From positions 1 through 64,000 of the forward strand of contig JAEUNZ010000005.1 in assembly GCA_016790965.1 (NCBI GenBank): a stretch of 64,000 bases of DNA. The letters are read 5' to 3'. Source of the stretch: SSSZ01 sp016790965 (lineage in GTDB: Bacteria > Pseudomonadota > Gammaproteobacteria > Burkholderiales > Rhodocyclaceae). Below the pieces are notes generated by a model. It saw only the letters and a list, made by a program, of their open reading frames with translations. It had not been told where the DNA came from and made no database searches. The position numbers and the translations under genes are program-made. This document shows positions 9,808-20,012 of the stretch, piece after piece; position 1 is the stretch's first letter, and each line of letters opens with the position of its first letter.

Positions 9808-11700
9808 TCAGAGCGACACCTGAGTCCCCAGCTCGACCACCCGGTTGGTGGGAATGCGGAAGTAGGCGGTGGCCGACCCCGCATTGCGGAACAGGGCGAC
9901 GAAGAGCTTTTCGCGCCAGAAGGCCATATCGGAGTCCAGCTTGGGGATGAGGGTTTCGCGGCCGATGAAGTAGGAGGTATCCAGGGCCGAACACTCCAGG
10001 CCCGCCTCGGTGCAGCGCTCCAGGGCGGCGGGGATGTCGGGTTCGTCCATGAAGCCGTACTGGACGACGACGCTCCAGAAGTTTTCCCGCATTTTCTTGA
10101 CTTCGATACGATCGATCTCCGGGACGTAGGGCAGATCGTAGAACTGGACCGAGAGCAGCACGACCCGCTCGTGCAGCACCTTGTTGTGCATCAGATTGTG
10201 CAGGAGGGCGTGGGGAACACCCTTGGGGTCCGCGTTGAGAAAGACCGCCGTACCGGGCACCCGGGTGGGCATGGACATGGCGAGGGATTCGATGAAGGGG
10301 GCGAGTTCCAGGCGCTCGCCCTTGAGCCGGTCCGACAGCAACTGGCGCCCGCGCTTCCAGGTGGTCATGAGGACGAAGACGCCTATGCCGGCCACCAGGG
10401 GGAACCAGCCGCCGTCGGGAATCTTCAGGATATTGGCAGCCAGGAAAACGAGTTCCACGGCCAGGAAGCAGGAAAACAGCGCGATGGAGCGGGGCCAGCC
10501 CCAACCCCAGGCGCGGGCGACGACCACGGTAGCGAGCAGGGAGGTGATGACCATGTCGCCGGTGACGGCGATGCCGTAGGCGGCCGCGAGGTTGTTGGAG
10601 GACTTGAAGCCCAGGACGAGGATCATCACCGCCACCATGAGTCCCCAGTTGACCGCCGGAAGATAGATCTGGCCCTGCTGCTTCTCGGAGGTGTGCTGCA
10701 CCTCCAGGCGGGGCACGAAGCCGAGCTGCATGGCCTGGCGGGTCACCGAGAAGGCCCCCGAGATGACGGCCTGGGAGGCGATCACCGTCGCCAGGGTGGC
10801 GAGGCCGATGAGGGGATAGAGCGCCCACTCGGGGGCCGAAAGGTAGAAGGGATTCTTGGCCGCTTCCGCATCGCCCAGGATGAGCGCGCCCTGGCCAAAG
10901 TAGTTGAGCACCAGGGCCGGCAGCACGAAGGCGAACCAGGCCCGGGAAATGGGTTTGCGGCCGAAGTGGCCCATGTCGGCGTAGAGCGCCTCCGCCCCGG
11001 TCACCGCCAGGACCACGTTGCCCATGGCCACCAGGGCCATGGCCTTGTTGGCCAGGAGGAATTCGACACCATAGACCGGGCTGAGGGCGTGCAGGATGGT
11101 CGGGTTGGCCGCGATATTGACGATACCCAGCACGGCGAGGGTGGCGAACCACAGAAGCATGACGGGGCCGAAGGCGATGCCCATCTTGCCGGTGCCGCTC
11201 TTCTGGACGAAAAAGAGCGCAAACAGCACGAGCAGCGTGACCGGAATCACGTAGGCATGCAGCCCCGGGGCCGCCACTTCGAGCCCCTCCACCGCAGCGA
11301 GCACCGAAATGGCCGGCGTGACCATGCCGTCCCCGTAAAACATGGCGGCCCCCAGGATGCCCACGATGGCCACTGTTTTGGCCTGACCCGGCTTGCCCTG
11401 GACATCGCGCAGGGCAAGGGCTATGAGGGCCATGATGCCCCCCTCGCCCCTGTTGTCGGCCCGCATGATGAACATGACGTACTTCACCGACACCACCAGA
11501 ATCAGCGCCCAGAAGAAGAGGGACAGGGCGCCGAAGAGGTTGGCCTCGCTCACCGGAATCGGATGATTGCCGGCGAAGACTTCCTTCATGGCGTAGAGCG
11601 GACTGGTGCCGATATCGCCGTAAACCACGCCCAGCGCCGCCAGGGCGAGGGCGGCGAGGCGCTTGCCGGTGACGTCGCCGGCCGTTTCGTGTTGACTCAT
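9808..11700 (-). CDS. kup: Low-affinity potassium transporter Kup
   Basis: A 630-residue integral membrane K+/H+ symporter of the KUP/HAK/KT family. The N-terminal GVVYGDIGTSPLYAMKEVF motif is diagnostic, as are GEGGIMAL, FYGDGMVTPAISVLAAVEG and GAEALYADMGHFG. About twelve membrane helices occupy residues 15-450; the last ~150 residues form the cytoplasmic domain, ending AYFRIPTNRVVELGTQVSL. The length matches E. coli Kup (622). It is preceded by the HDOD gene on the same strand, with 54 bases between. No K+-riboswitch-like leader was recognised. Confidence 0.96.
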   Translation of the reverse strand: MSQHETAGDVTGKRLAALALAALGVVYGDIGTSPLYAMKEVFAGNHPIPVSEANLFGALSLFFWALILVVSVKYVMFIMRADNRGEGGIMALIALALRDVQGKPGQAKTVAIVGILGAAMFYGDGMVTPAISVLAAVEGLEVAAPGLHAYVIPVTLLVLFALFFVQKSGTGKMGIAFGPVMLLWFATLAVLGIVNIAANPTILHALSPVYGVEFLLANKAMALVAMGNVVLAVTGAEALYADMGHFGRKPISRAWFAFVLPALVLNYFGQGALILGDAEAAKNPFYLSAPEWALYPLIGLATLATVIASQAVISGAFSVTRQAMQLGFVPRLEVQHTSEKQQGQIYLPAVNWGLMVAVMILVLGFKSSNNLAAAYGIAVTGDMVITSLLATVVVARAWGWGWPRSIALFSCFLAVELVFLAANILKIPDGGWFPLVAGIGVFVLMTTWKRGRQLLSDRLKGERLELAPFIESLAMSMPTRVPGTAVFLNADPKGVPHALLHNLMHNKVLHERVVLLSVQFYDLPYVPEIDRIEVKKMRENFWSVVVQYGFMDEPDIPAALERCTEAGLECSALDTSYFIGRETLIPKLDSDMAFWREKLFVALFRNAGSATAYFRIPTNRVVELGTQVSL

Positions 11701-11754
11701 GAATCCCCCGTATTCCCCGCACCCGCAAACGCCGGCTGCGCCGGCGGCCGGCTC

Positions 11755-12603
11755 TCAGCCGCCCAGGGCGGCCTTCAGGGACTGCACCTCTTCTTCCGAC
11801 TCCTCGATGATTTCCGCCAGGGTCTCGGCATCGAAGATGCTGTCGAGGACCGAGGTGTCGATTTCGCCGTCGATTTCCGCATCGCGCCATGTGCTGGTGC
11901 GGTTGGCGATCTTATTGGCCACGTAGAGCACATCGGAGAGGGTCTTGATCTCGCCCACGTCGCGATCCGACTCGTGCTCCTGCACCGCGACGCAGACGCT
12001 TTCCGGCTGCCCCAGGGCGGACAGCAGGGCGTGGCCGATATTGTCGTGCCAGCCCACCAGGAGGCTATGGACCTGCACCCGGTCGGCGGCGAACTCGGGA
12101 AAATTGGCCGCCCGGGACATGAGGTAGAACACGCCGATGTCGTGCACCAGACCGGCGAACATGGCCTCGTCACCGTTGATGCGGGCCCGCTTGCGCGCCA
12201 GGACGCGGCACAGGGCGGCCACATGGGCCGTATGTTCCCAGAGGCGGTGGGAAAGATCCTCGAAGGTCTTCATCTGCTTCGATTTGAGGAGCTGCTCCAT
12301 GGCCACGGCGAAGGACACCGTACGCACTGCCTCCATGCCGACCCGCACGATGGCGCTCTTCACGTCGGCAATTTCGCGCCCCGAAGGATTGAGTGCCACG
12401 GAGTTGGCCATGCGGATGATCTTGGCGCTCATGAGCGGCTCGGCCCCCACCAGCTTGGCCAGTTGTTCGACGCTCAGGTTGGGGTTCTGCAGGGCCGTGC
12501 GCACCTGGAAGGTGATGTCCAGGAAGGTGGGAAAGGTCACTTCGCTTCCGGACAAGTCCTTGGCGATGTCTTCGAGAATCTTGAAGATCAGGGGATTCGA
12601 CAT
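11755..12603 (-). CDS. HDOD domain protein
   Basis: A 282-residue cytoplasmic protein consisting of one HDOD domain (about residues 20-215). This is a metal-free relative of HD phosphohydrolases used as a signalling scaffold. Typical landmarks are AEPLMSAKIIRMANSV (helical ODDO core), EHTAHVAALCRVLA, FAGLVHDIGVFYL and LVGWHDNIGHALL. The last ~30 residues are acidic (IIEESEEEVQSLKA). The start at 12603 is ATG; the 311 bases upstream separate it from the divergent FIST-chemoreceptor gene. HDOD proteins often act beside diguanylate or histidine kinase signalling, which suits the neighbourhood, but no target can be named. Confidence 0.88.
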   Translation of the reverse strand: MSNPLIFKILEDIAKDLSGSEVTFPTFLDITFQVRTALQNPNLSVEQLAKLVGAEPLMSAKIIRMANSVALNPSGREIADVKSAIVRVGMEAVRTVSFAVAMEQLLKSKQMKTFEDLSHRLWEHTAHVAALCRVLARKRARINGDEAMFAGLVHDIGVFYLMSRAANFPEFAADRVQVHSLLVGWHDNIGHALLSALGQPESVCVAVQEHESDRDVGEIKTLSDVLYVANKIANRTSTWRDAEIDGEIDTSVLDSIFDAETLAEIIEESEEEVQSLKAALGG

Positions 12604-12914
12604 GGGTCGGCTCACGGTGGTGGGGGGTGGGCGCCGGCCGCAAAGGCAGCGGAGAGGCGCTGCCCAGATTTTACCCGGATGGGGCGTGGGGGAGAACCCG
12701 GATGCGGCCGGGAAAGCCGGCGCCTCGCGCGCCATCCCCGAAGAAAATCCGGCCTCCAGGGGCGTTGAGGCGACAAAGCCCTTGTTCCTGCAAGGATTGC
12801 GGACCACAATGAGGCCACAATCAATTCCCGGAATGCGCCCTGGCGAACAGTTCCGGGAGAGCGGTTCGCAGTGTACGAGGCTTAGCGCGACCCGCCCATA
12901 ACAGGAGACAAGGC
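12604..12914. other. Divergent intergenic region, HDOD / FIST-receptor
   Basis: 311 bases without a gene. It must hold promoters for the HDOD gene (minus) and for the FIST-receptor gene (plus). The only clear signal is AGGAGACAAGGC just before the ATG at 12915, a good ribosome-binding site. I saw no convincing sigma-70 or sigma-54 box, hairpin or repeat. Confidence 0.5.
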
Positions 12915-14888
12915 ATGGGACTCTTTTCCTTTGGCCGCGCCGGCAACGGCGCTTCGTCGTCCCAGACCCGCAAGCCCGGGGTCGCCGGCGGCACATTCGA
13001 TTGCCACGCCGTGCCGCAGAACCTTGCGGCCCTCGACGTTCCCGACGGCGGCGGCCTGCTCTTCGCCTTCATTCCACCCCAGGCCGACTTCGCCCGGGTG
13101 AGCGGTGAGTGGCAGCGCCTGGAAACCACCGGGCGTTCGGTGGTCTGCCTCTCTTCCTCGGGGATCCTGTGCAGCCACAAGGACGGCAGTTCAGCCTATT
13201 GCAGCGCCGACGGCACGATAGGCAGCTGGTTGTGGATCCCCGACAGTCTGGTGGCCCGGCATCAGATCGAGATGGTGGACCTGGGCGGTGGCGGCACCCG
13301 CAGTGCCCGCGACCGGGTGACCGCCCTGCGCAACGAACTGGAGCGTTTGCGGGTGGAGTTTCCCCTCTCGCCGGGGCGCAGTTTCGCCCTGGTATTCTGC
13401 GACGGACTTTCCGCCGCGGAGGGCTTCCTCATGCACGCCTGGTACGAATCCGGGCGTTTCCCCTGCCTCGCCGTGGGAGGATCGGCGGGGGGACGCCTCG
13501 ATTTCAGCGGCACCTACATCCGCGCCCGGGGCCAGGTACAGACAGGCAAGGCGGTCCTGGTCTTCTGCCAGTTAGCGCTAGGAAAGACTTTCGCCCCCTT
13601 CAAGACCCAGAACTACGAGCCCACGGCCCAGCACTGGCTGGTGGCGGAGGCCGATCCGGTGGCCCGCACGGTGTCCTCGGTCTTCGGAGCCGATGGCCGC
13701 CCCCAGCCGGTCCTCGAAGCCCTGGCTTCCTACCTGCGTTGCGCGCCCCAGGACGTCGGCCGCAACCTGGAAGGCAAGACCTTCGCGGTCAAGGTGGGCA
13801 GCGAGTACTTCATCCGCTCGGTCGCGGCGATCCAGCCTGACCGCATCGCCTTCTTCTGTGATCTGGAATTCGGCGACGAACTTTTCCTCATGCAGGCCAC
13901 CGATTTCGTCTCCTCCACCCAACGAGATTGGGAAGCCTTCCTGGCTGACAAGAGCCCGCCCGCCGGGGTACTGCTCAACGACTGCGTCCTGCGCCGGCTC
14001 AACAACGCCGCCCGCCTGCCCCAGGCTGGTTTTTTCCGCGATGTCCCGGCGGCGGGCTTCTCCACCTTCGGCGAAATCCTGGGCGTCCCCATCAATCAGA
14101 CCCTGTCCGCCCTGGTGTTCTTCGACGACGCCGAACGCAACCCCATGGCCAATTTCCCCATCCACTACGCCGCCTATTCCAGCCATTACGCCCTGCGCGC
14201 CCTGCACCGCTGGGAAGCCCTGCACGGCATCCAGGCGGCGGTGGTGGAAAAGGTGGTCGAATATCAGCATGCCATCTCGCCCCTCCTGGGCACCCTGCCC
14301 CAACTGGAGCACGCCTCGGTGCGCCAGGCCGATACCCTCAACGTGGCTCAGGGCAGCATCGCCTCCATCGGCGACGCCGTCGCCATGGCGCGGGCCGCCC
14401 AGGACCGTCTGGAAGGCGGCCTCTCCGACCTGGAGCGCATTTCCAAGGTCATCGGCACCATCACCGGCGGTATCAGCGCCATCGCCGATCAGACCAATCT
14501 GCTGGCCCTCAATGCCGCCATCGAAGCGGCCCGGGCCGGCGAGGCCGGGCGCGGCTTCGCCGTGGTGGCGGACGAAGTGCGCAAGCTGGCCCAGTCGGCC
14601 AAGGGTCAGGCCGAAGCCACTTCGGGCAGCATCCGCGAGGCCGTCGCGACCATCGCCCGCATCCGCGAGGTGGCCGGCGAAACGGTGACCACCATGCACG
14701 GGATGGCCGACAAGAGTTCGGCCGCGGCCACCCAGATTAGCCACATGAGCGAACAGGCCACCATCGAGCGGGCCAACGTCACCGCCAGCCTGGGCCATCT
14801 GGAAGGGTTGGCGGGCGGCCTGGAGGCCATGGAATCAGCCCTGGCGCAACTGGCCCAGTTGCAGAAGCTGGCCGAAGCCGCCGAATAG
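12915..14888 (+). CDS. Soluble FIST-domain chemoreceptor (methyl-accepting protein)
   Basis: A 657-residue protein that joins a full FIST sensor (N-terminal FIST around residues 40-220, FIST_C around 225-400) to a chemoreceptor signalling domain (about 440-655). The signalling tip is visible as AIADQTNLLALNAAIEAARA followed by GEAGRGFAVVADEVRKLAQS, near residues 522-560. There is no membrane segment or HAMP domain, so it is a cytosolic receptor that would signal to CheA/CheW. A strong ribosome-binding site (AGGAG) precedes the ATG. The next gene, a very large hybrid kinase, begins immediately after the stop codon, so both are probably one transcript. Confidence 0.9.
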   Translation: MGLFSFGRAGNGASSSQTRKPGVAGGTFDCHAVPQNLAALDVPDGGGLLFAFIPPQADFARVSGEWQRLETTGRSVVCLSSSGILCSHKDGSSAYCSADGTIGSWLWIPDSLVARHQIEMVDLGGGGTRSARDRVTALRNELERLRVEFPLSPGRSFALVFCDGLSAAEGFLMHAWYESGRFPCLAVGGSAGGRLDFSGTYIRARGQVQTGKAVLVFCQLALGKTFAPFKTQNYEPTAQHWLVAEADPVARTVSSVFGADGRPQPVLEALASYLRCAPQDVGRNLEGKTFAVKVGSEYFIRSVAAIQPDRIAFFCDLEFGDELFLMQATDFVSSTQRDWEAFLADKSPPAGVLLNDCVLRRLNNAARLPQAGFFRDVPAAGFSTFGEILGVPINQTLSALVFFDDAERNPMANFPIHYAAYSSHYALRALHRWEALHGIQAAVVEKVVEYQHAISPLLGTLPQLEHASVRQADTLNVAQGSIASIGDAVAMARAAQDRLEGGLSDLERISKVIGTITGGISAIADQTNLLALNAAIEAARAGEAGRGFAVVADEVRKLAQSAKGQAEATSGSIREAVATIARIREVAGETVTTMHGMADKSSAAATQISHMSEQATIERANVTASLGHLEGLAGGLEAMESALAQLAQLQKLAEAAE

Positions 14889-17800
14889 GTGGCCGATGGC
14901 GCGCTTCGCTCCCGCGGCGGCAGGAAAGGGAACGGGGCTGGGGCGCGCCAGTCGAACCTGAGTACCGTGGAGAGTCCATTGCCTGGGGAGTCCGTCGGCG
15001 GTTCTGCCGACCATAAAACCAATCGTTCCACCCTGACGAGTCTGGCAGTCTATGCCGTAGCGCTCGCCTTGACGTTCGCCCTGCTCGGCTCCCTTTACCT
15101 CGGCCATGTGCGGGACCGGGAAACCCGCTTGCAGGCGGTGCGCGATGCCACCGGCGGGGCGGCCAACCGCCTGACCCATACCCTGGACCAGCAGCGCCTG
15201 GAAATCCGGCGCCAGTCGGTGGCCGCCGGCTTCGACCCGGAACTGCCGGCGACGACCCGCCGCCTCGCCGACCTGACCGCCGACCTGCAACGGCGCATGC
15301 CGGAAGTGCTCTCTCTGGAACTCCTGGACGCCGACGCCAGCCCCCTCGCCCACGCCGGCATGCCCTTGGACAGTGACCACCGGGACCGCACCCGCGCCCT
15401 CGTCGCCGCAGGCCAGAGCGGCGCCTTCCTCAGCCTCGCCGGGGATCAGCCGCGCTACGAGTTGGTCGTCCCCGTCGCCCTCACCGCCGGTCCCGGCGCC
15501 CTGCGCATTGCGGTCGCCGAAAGCGTGCTCGCCTCGCCCCTGGAGTGGTTCGAACCCCAGGGCTATCGCCTTTATCTGGTGCACAGCGCGGACCCCGCAC
15601 ATCCACTGCTCGCCGCGCAACGCCCCTTCGACCTGAACAAGGGCATGCCGCCTAACGGCTCCATCGTCCCCGTGCCTGGGTCCTCCGTGGCGGTCACCGG
15701 GACCGACTGGAGCGTCGTGGCCGCGGCGGCGGACGGGGCTCCTCGCCCGGACGCGGGACGCTACCTGGCGCTAGGTGTCGTGGGGCTCCTGCTTCTGTGG
15801 AGCACCGCCTGGCTGGCCGTGGAGCGCCTGCGCAGCGCCAGTCGCCGCGCCCAAGAGCGCCTGGCCAGCGAGCAGCGCTACATGCTGCACCTGGAAGGTG
15901 AGGTGGCGGAGCAGACCCGGGACCTGCTGGCCGCCCGCGACCGCCTGGAGGAAGCCCAGCACATTGCCCTGGTGGGCTCCTACGACTACGACATCGCTGC
16001 CGACCGCTGGAGCGCCTCGCCGGTCCTGGAAGATATCCTGGGCATCGACCACGCCTATCCGCGCACCCTTGCCGCCTGGAACGATCTGAGCCTCCCCGGC
16101 GAGCGCCCTGCGGCGGCGGCCGAACTCGCGGCCCGATTGCAGGATGGAGCGACCTGGGAGCGCACCTGCCGCATCTGCCGCCCCGCCGACGGGGAAATCC
16201 GCTGGGTGCACCTACGCGGCGAATTCACCCGGGAACGCGACGGACGCCCGACGCACCTGCGGGGCACGGTACAGGACGTCAGCCACCTGAAGGCCGTCGA
16301 GGATGCTTTGCGGGACAGCGAGTCCCGCGCCAACCTCATTCTGGACCGGGTACCCGAGGGCATTCTGGTGGTGGCGAGCGACGGGCGCATCGTGCGCCTC
16401 AACCCGGAAGCCGAGCGCATGTTCGGCTATGCCGCAGGGGAACTCCTGGGCCAGGCGGTGGAAACCCTCATCCCGACCGCCGTGCGACGTGCCCACCGCA
16501 GTCTGCGGGAAGGCTTTCCCCCCGACAGCCCGCCCCGCATCATGGGCCAGGGGCGCCACCTCAAGGCCCTGCGCCGTGACGGCCGGGAATTCCACGTCGA
16601 AATCGGCCTCGGCCCCGTGGTCATCGGGGGCGAACCCCACGTCATCGTCATCGTCTCCGACGTGAGCCAGCGCATCGCTGCGGAGCTCGATTTGCGGCGC
16701 TTCCGCGAAGTGCTCGATACCTCGGTGGATCTGCTGGCCTTCGTCGACCCCGGGCTGCGTTACGGCATCTCCAACCCGGCCTACGCCGCCCAGTTCGGCA
16801 TGACCCCGGCGGACATCCACGGCCGGCCCCTGGCCGAGGTTCTTCCGGCCGCGCTGTTCAATGAAGTGGAGCCCTACCTGCGGCGCGCCCTCACCGGCGA
16901 GGCTGTAGGCTACGTCACCAGCCGTCGCATCCCTGCCGGCGAAGAGAAACTCTATGAAGCGGACTACCGGCCCTTCCGTACCGCCGCCGGCATCGAAGGC
17001 GTGGTCGTCAGCCTGCACGACGTGACCCAGCGGGTGCAGACCGAACTGGCCCTGCGGGAGAGCGAGCTGAAGGCCCGCGCCATGCTCAACACGCCTTTCC
17101 TCAATCTCGGGCTCCTGGACGCCTCGGGCCGCATCGTCGTCATCAACGACACGGCCCTGAGCGCCGCACGCACTCGCCTGGAGGATCTGGCGGGGAGGCC
17201 GTTCTGGGAGTGCCCCTGGTACGACCATGACGAAGCCATGCGCCTCCGCGTCCGGCAGGGAGTCGAGACCGCCGCTTCTGGCCAGGCGGACCGCTTCGAG
17301 ATCACCTCTTCCCTGCGCTCCGGCGAGGTGCGCTTCAAGGACTTCATCGTCCAGCCCGTCCAGGACGGCAACGGCCGTATCGTCTGGATCACCGTCCAAT
17401 CCACCGACATTACCGAGCGGGTCCTGGCCCGGAAGAGCCTCGAAGCGCAGCAGGAAAAGCTGGAGAGCATGGTCGCCGAGCGCACCGCAGAACTCACCCA
17501 GTCCGAGGAACAATTCCGCGGCCTGGTCGAACAGCCCTTGGTGAGCATCTACATTCTCTGCGAGGGGCGCTTCGCCTACGTCAATCCGGCCTTTGCCACC
17601 CTGTTCGGCTACGACGATCCCGAGGCGATGATCGGCAGGCTCGCCATCATTGACCTTGTCGCCCCCGAAGAGCGCGAGCACGTCCTCAACCGCGTCCAGG
17701 CGCGTATCGACAAGCGGGAGCGTATTGCCCAGTACAGCTTCACCGCCCTGCGCAGGGACGGCAGCCGTTTCGAGATCGAGGTGCAGGGCCGCGCCTTCGA

Positions 17801-19775
17801 TTACCAGGGCAAGCCTGCCGTCATCGGCGTGGCCACCGACATCACCGAGCGCCGGCGCCTGGAGATGGCACGGGAGGCGGCCCTGGCCGAGGCCCGCCGT
17901 CTGGCTGCCGCGCGCAGCGAGTTCCTGGCCAACATGAGCCATGAAATCCGCACCCCCTTGAACGCTGTCCTGGGTCTGGCCCAGGTGGGCCTGCGCGACA
18001 GCCGCGGACGCCAGATCGCGGGCAGTTTCCGCCGCATCCTCGATTCCGGCCAGACCCTGCTGACCGTGGTCAATGACATCCTCGACTACAGCAAGATCGA
18101 AGCGGGCAAGCTCAAGCTGGAAAACGCTCCCTTCGATCTGGGTCAGGTCATCGACCGGGCCACCGCCATCGTCGCACCCCAGGCCTACGGCAAGGGCCTG
18201 GAACTGGAAGTCTTCGAGGCCCCCGATCTGGCGCCGCGCTACGTGGGCGACAGCGTGCGTCTCACCCAGGTGCTGATCAATCTGCTTTCCAATGCGGTCA
18301 AGTTCACCCCCAGCGGCCGCATCACCCTGGCTGCCAGCGCCCGCAATGGGGAACTCCTCCTTTCCGTCACCGACACCGGAATCGGCATCCCCTCGGCCGA
18401 AATCGGCCGCCTTTTCCAGCCCTTCGAACAGGCCGACGGTTCGACCACCCGCCGCTTCGGAGGAACCGGCCTGGGCTTGTCGATCGTGCACAGCCTGGTT
18501 CACCTCATGGGCGGCGACATCCACGTACTCAGCGACACGGGCCAGGGCAGCCGCTTCGAAGTCGTCCTGCCTCTCTCCGCGGATGGCGAAGCCCCTCAAG
18601 CCGCACCCCTGCAGGTCGTCCTGGTGGGATTCGCGCCGGATTCGGCCATTGTCGCGGCTCTGGCAGCCCGCGGCCACGGAGTGAAGGCTGCCGCCGCGGC
18701 CGAGGCCTTCGATTGCGGGGCCGATCTGGTGCTTCTGGACGCCGCCCTGGCCAGCGACCCAGCCGTGGCCACCCTGTTGCTCGATGCCCTTGCAACAGGC
18801 GACCGGACCGTCGTCGTCGCGACCACGCCGGGGGGGAAGGAACTCCCCGCGGTCTTGCGCGACCGTTGCGCGGTAGTCGAGCGCCCGCTGCGTCCGGCCA
18901 AGATTCTCGCCGCCCTGGAGGCCGGCGGGGCCGATCACGCGCTGGAGGCCGCCCAGGCCCGGCTGCCGGGCGTTGCCATCCTGGCAGCGGAAGACAACGA
19001 GGTGAATCGTCTGGTCCTGGAGGAAATGCTGATCGCCGAAGGCGCCCTGCTGACCCTGGCCGAGGACGGCTTGGCGGCCCTGGAGATCGTCGAGCGCGAA
19101 GGTGCGGGGGCCTTCCAGGTCGTCCTCACCGATATCCAGATGCCCCGTCTCGACGGCTACGGGCTCGCCCAGCGCCTGCGGCAAATCGCCCCTGAGCTTC
19201 CGGTGGTGGGGCTCACCGCCCACGCCATGCCGGAAGAAAGAGAGCGCTGTCTCGCCGCAGGAATGGTCGAACACCTCACCAAACCCGTAGACCTGGAACT
19301 GCTGGTAAGCACCTTGCAGCTTCTGGCAGGGAGAAGCACCGCAGCGCCTGAAGATGCCCGCGCCTTGCCGACAGGGGGCGCGCACCGCTCCCCGGCCATG
19401 GGTATCCCGGATCGGGCCGTCGGCGCCGCCTCCATCGACTGGGCGGGCCTGGAAAACCGTTTCCGCGGCAAGGCCGACTTCATCCGCCGCTTGTTGCACA
19501 AATTTGAAAGCAGCTACCACAGCGCCGGCGCAGAATTGCGCCGCGTGGCGAAGGCCGGGGACTACGAAGCCCTTTCCTTCCAGGCCCACACCCTCAAGGG
19601 GGTCTTCGGCAACCTCGTATTCACCGAAGCCGTGGCGCACGCGGCCCGCACCGACCAGCTCGCCCGGCAGCGCGATCCGGCCGCGCTCGTCGAAGCGCTG
19701 GCCCTGGCTGAGCGAACCGAAGCACTGCTGGAGCAGGTGCGCCAACAACTGCAAAAGCAGGCCGCTGGCGCGTAG
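14889..19775 (+). CDS. Very large membrane hybrid histidine kinase with Hpt
   Basis: Up to 1628 residues. TM helices at about 47-66 and 290-312 bracket a periplasmic sensor. Then come about five PAS-type segments starting near 352, 483, 604, 731 and 878. HisKA has its His near 1018 (ANMSHEIRTPLNA). The HATPase has N-box LINLLSNAVKF (~1129) and G2 FGGTGLGLSI (~1193). A first receiver (from ~1241, LQVVLVGFAPDS) is degenerate: it lacks the acidic cluster and phospho-Asp context. A good receiver follows (AILAAEDNEVN ~1362; Asp in LTDIQMP ~1414), then an Hpt domain (~1515-1625) with His near 1567 (AHTLKGVF). The start is uncertain: GTG at 14889 follows the previous stop directly, and GTG at 14967 is an alternative. 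Neither has a clear ribosome site. Confidence 0.9.
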   Translation: MADGALRSRGGRKGNGAGARQSNLSTVESPLPGESVGGSADHKTNRSTLTSLAVYAVALALTFALLGSLYLGHVRDRETRLQAVRDATGGAANRLTHTLDQQRLEIRRQSVAAGFDPELPATTRRLADLTADLQRRMPEVLSLELLDADASPLAHAGMPLDSDHRDRTRALVAAGQSGAFLSLAGDQPRYELVVPVALTAGPGALRIAVAESVLASPLEWFEPQGYRLYLVHSADPAHPLLAAQRPFDLNKGMPPNGSIVPVPGSSVAVTGTDWSVVAAAADGAPRPDAGRYLALGVVGLLLLWSTAWLAVERLRSASRRAQERLASEQRYMLHLEGEVAEQTRDLLAARDRLEEAQHIALVGSYDYDIAADRWSASPVLEDILGIDHAYPRTLAAWNDLSLPGERPAAAAELAARLQDGATWERTCRICRPADGEIRWVHLRGEFTRERDGRPTHLRGTVQDVSHLKAVEDALRDSESRANLILDRVPEGILVVASDGRIVRLNPEAERMFGYAAGELLGQAVETLIPTAVRRAHRSLREGFPPDSPPRIMGQGRHLKALRRDGREFHVEIGLGPVVIGGEPHVIVIVSDVSQRIAAELDLRRFREVLDTSVDLLAFVDPGLRYGISNPAYAAQFGMTPADIHGRPLAEVLPAALFNEVEPYLRRALTGEAVGYVTSRRIPAGEEKLYEADYRPFRTAAGIEGVVVSLHDVTQRVQTELALRESELKARAMLNTPFLNLGLLDASGRIVVINDTALSAARTRLEDLAGRPFWECPWYDHDEAMRLRVRQGVETAASGQADRFEITSSLRSGEVRFKDFIVQPVQDGNGRIVWITVQSTDITERVLARKSLEAQQEKLESMVAERTAELTQSEEQFRGLVEQPLVSIYILCEGRFAYVNPAFATLFGYDDPEAMIGRLAIIDLVAPEEREHVLNRVQARIDKRERIAQYSFTALRRDGSRFEIEVQGRAFDYQGKPAVIGVATDITERRRLEMAREAALAEARRLAAARSEFLANMSHEIRTPLNAVLGLAQVGLRDSRGRQIAGSFRRILDSGQTLLTVVNDILDYSKIEAGKLKLENAPFDLGQVIDRATAIVAPQAYGKGLELEVFEAPDLAPRYVGDSVRLTQVLINLLSNAVKFTPSGRITLAASARNGELLLSVTDTGIGIPSAEIGRLFQPFEQADGSTTRRFGGTGLGLSIVHSLVHLMGGDIHVLSDTGQGSRFEVVLPLSADGEAPQAAPLQVVLVGFAPDSAIVAALAARGHGVKAAAAAEAFDCGADLVLLDAALASDPAVATLLLDALATGDRTVVVATTPGGKELPAVLRDRCAVVERPLRPAKILAALEAGGADHALEAAQARLPGVAILAAEDNEVNRLVLEEMLIAEGALLTLAEDGLAALEIVEREGAGAFQVVLTDIQMPRLDGYGLAQRLRQIAPELPVVGLTAHAMPEERERCLAAGMVEHLTKPVDLELLVSTLQLLAGRSTAAPEDARALPTGGAHRSPAMGIPDRAVGAASIDWAGLENRFRGKADFIRRLLHKFESSYHSAGAELRRVAKAGDYEALSFQAHTLKGVFGNLVFTEAVAHAARTDQLARQRDPAALVEALALAERTEALLEQVRQQLQKQAAGA

Positions 19776-19980
19776 GCATCAGCCAGACGATTCTGCGTGG
19801 AAGCCGAGGCGCGCCACGGGGCGAGCCCAAGACGATCCGCACGATCCGCAAGTTCCGAGCCCATGAAGCAGACGTCGAGGCGGGGCGGAATTTTGGCACC
19901 TCAGCGGGTGCCGGGTTCAAACCCCCGGCCGCGGGGCAGAACCGGAGCGACACGCCCCTCGCCCACGAAGCGGAGGGGTT

Positions 19981-20002
19981 CGGAGGGCGGAAGAACCCTC
20001 CG
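19981..20002 (-). terminator. Possible weak terminator after ssb
   Basis: A 7-bp perfect stem (CGGAGGG / CCCTCCG) with an 8-base loop lies 11 bases past the ssb stop. There is no T-run, so termination by this hairpin alone is doubtful. The rest of 19776-20012 shows GC-rich sequence and no gene. Confidence 0.3.
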
Positions 20003-20012
20003 GCAAACGCCG

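Noticed and set aside
10171..12768. 865-residue open frame on the plus strand
   Set aside because: Antisense to kup and the HDOD gene, His/Gly-rich and without family features; a high-GC shadow frame.
16212..19754. 1180-residue open frame on the minus strand
   Set aside because: It lies fully antisense to the hybrid kinase, has no recognisable domains and reflects the high GC content at third codon positions.
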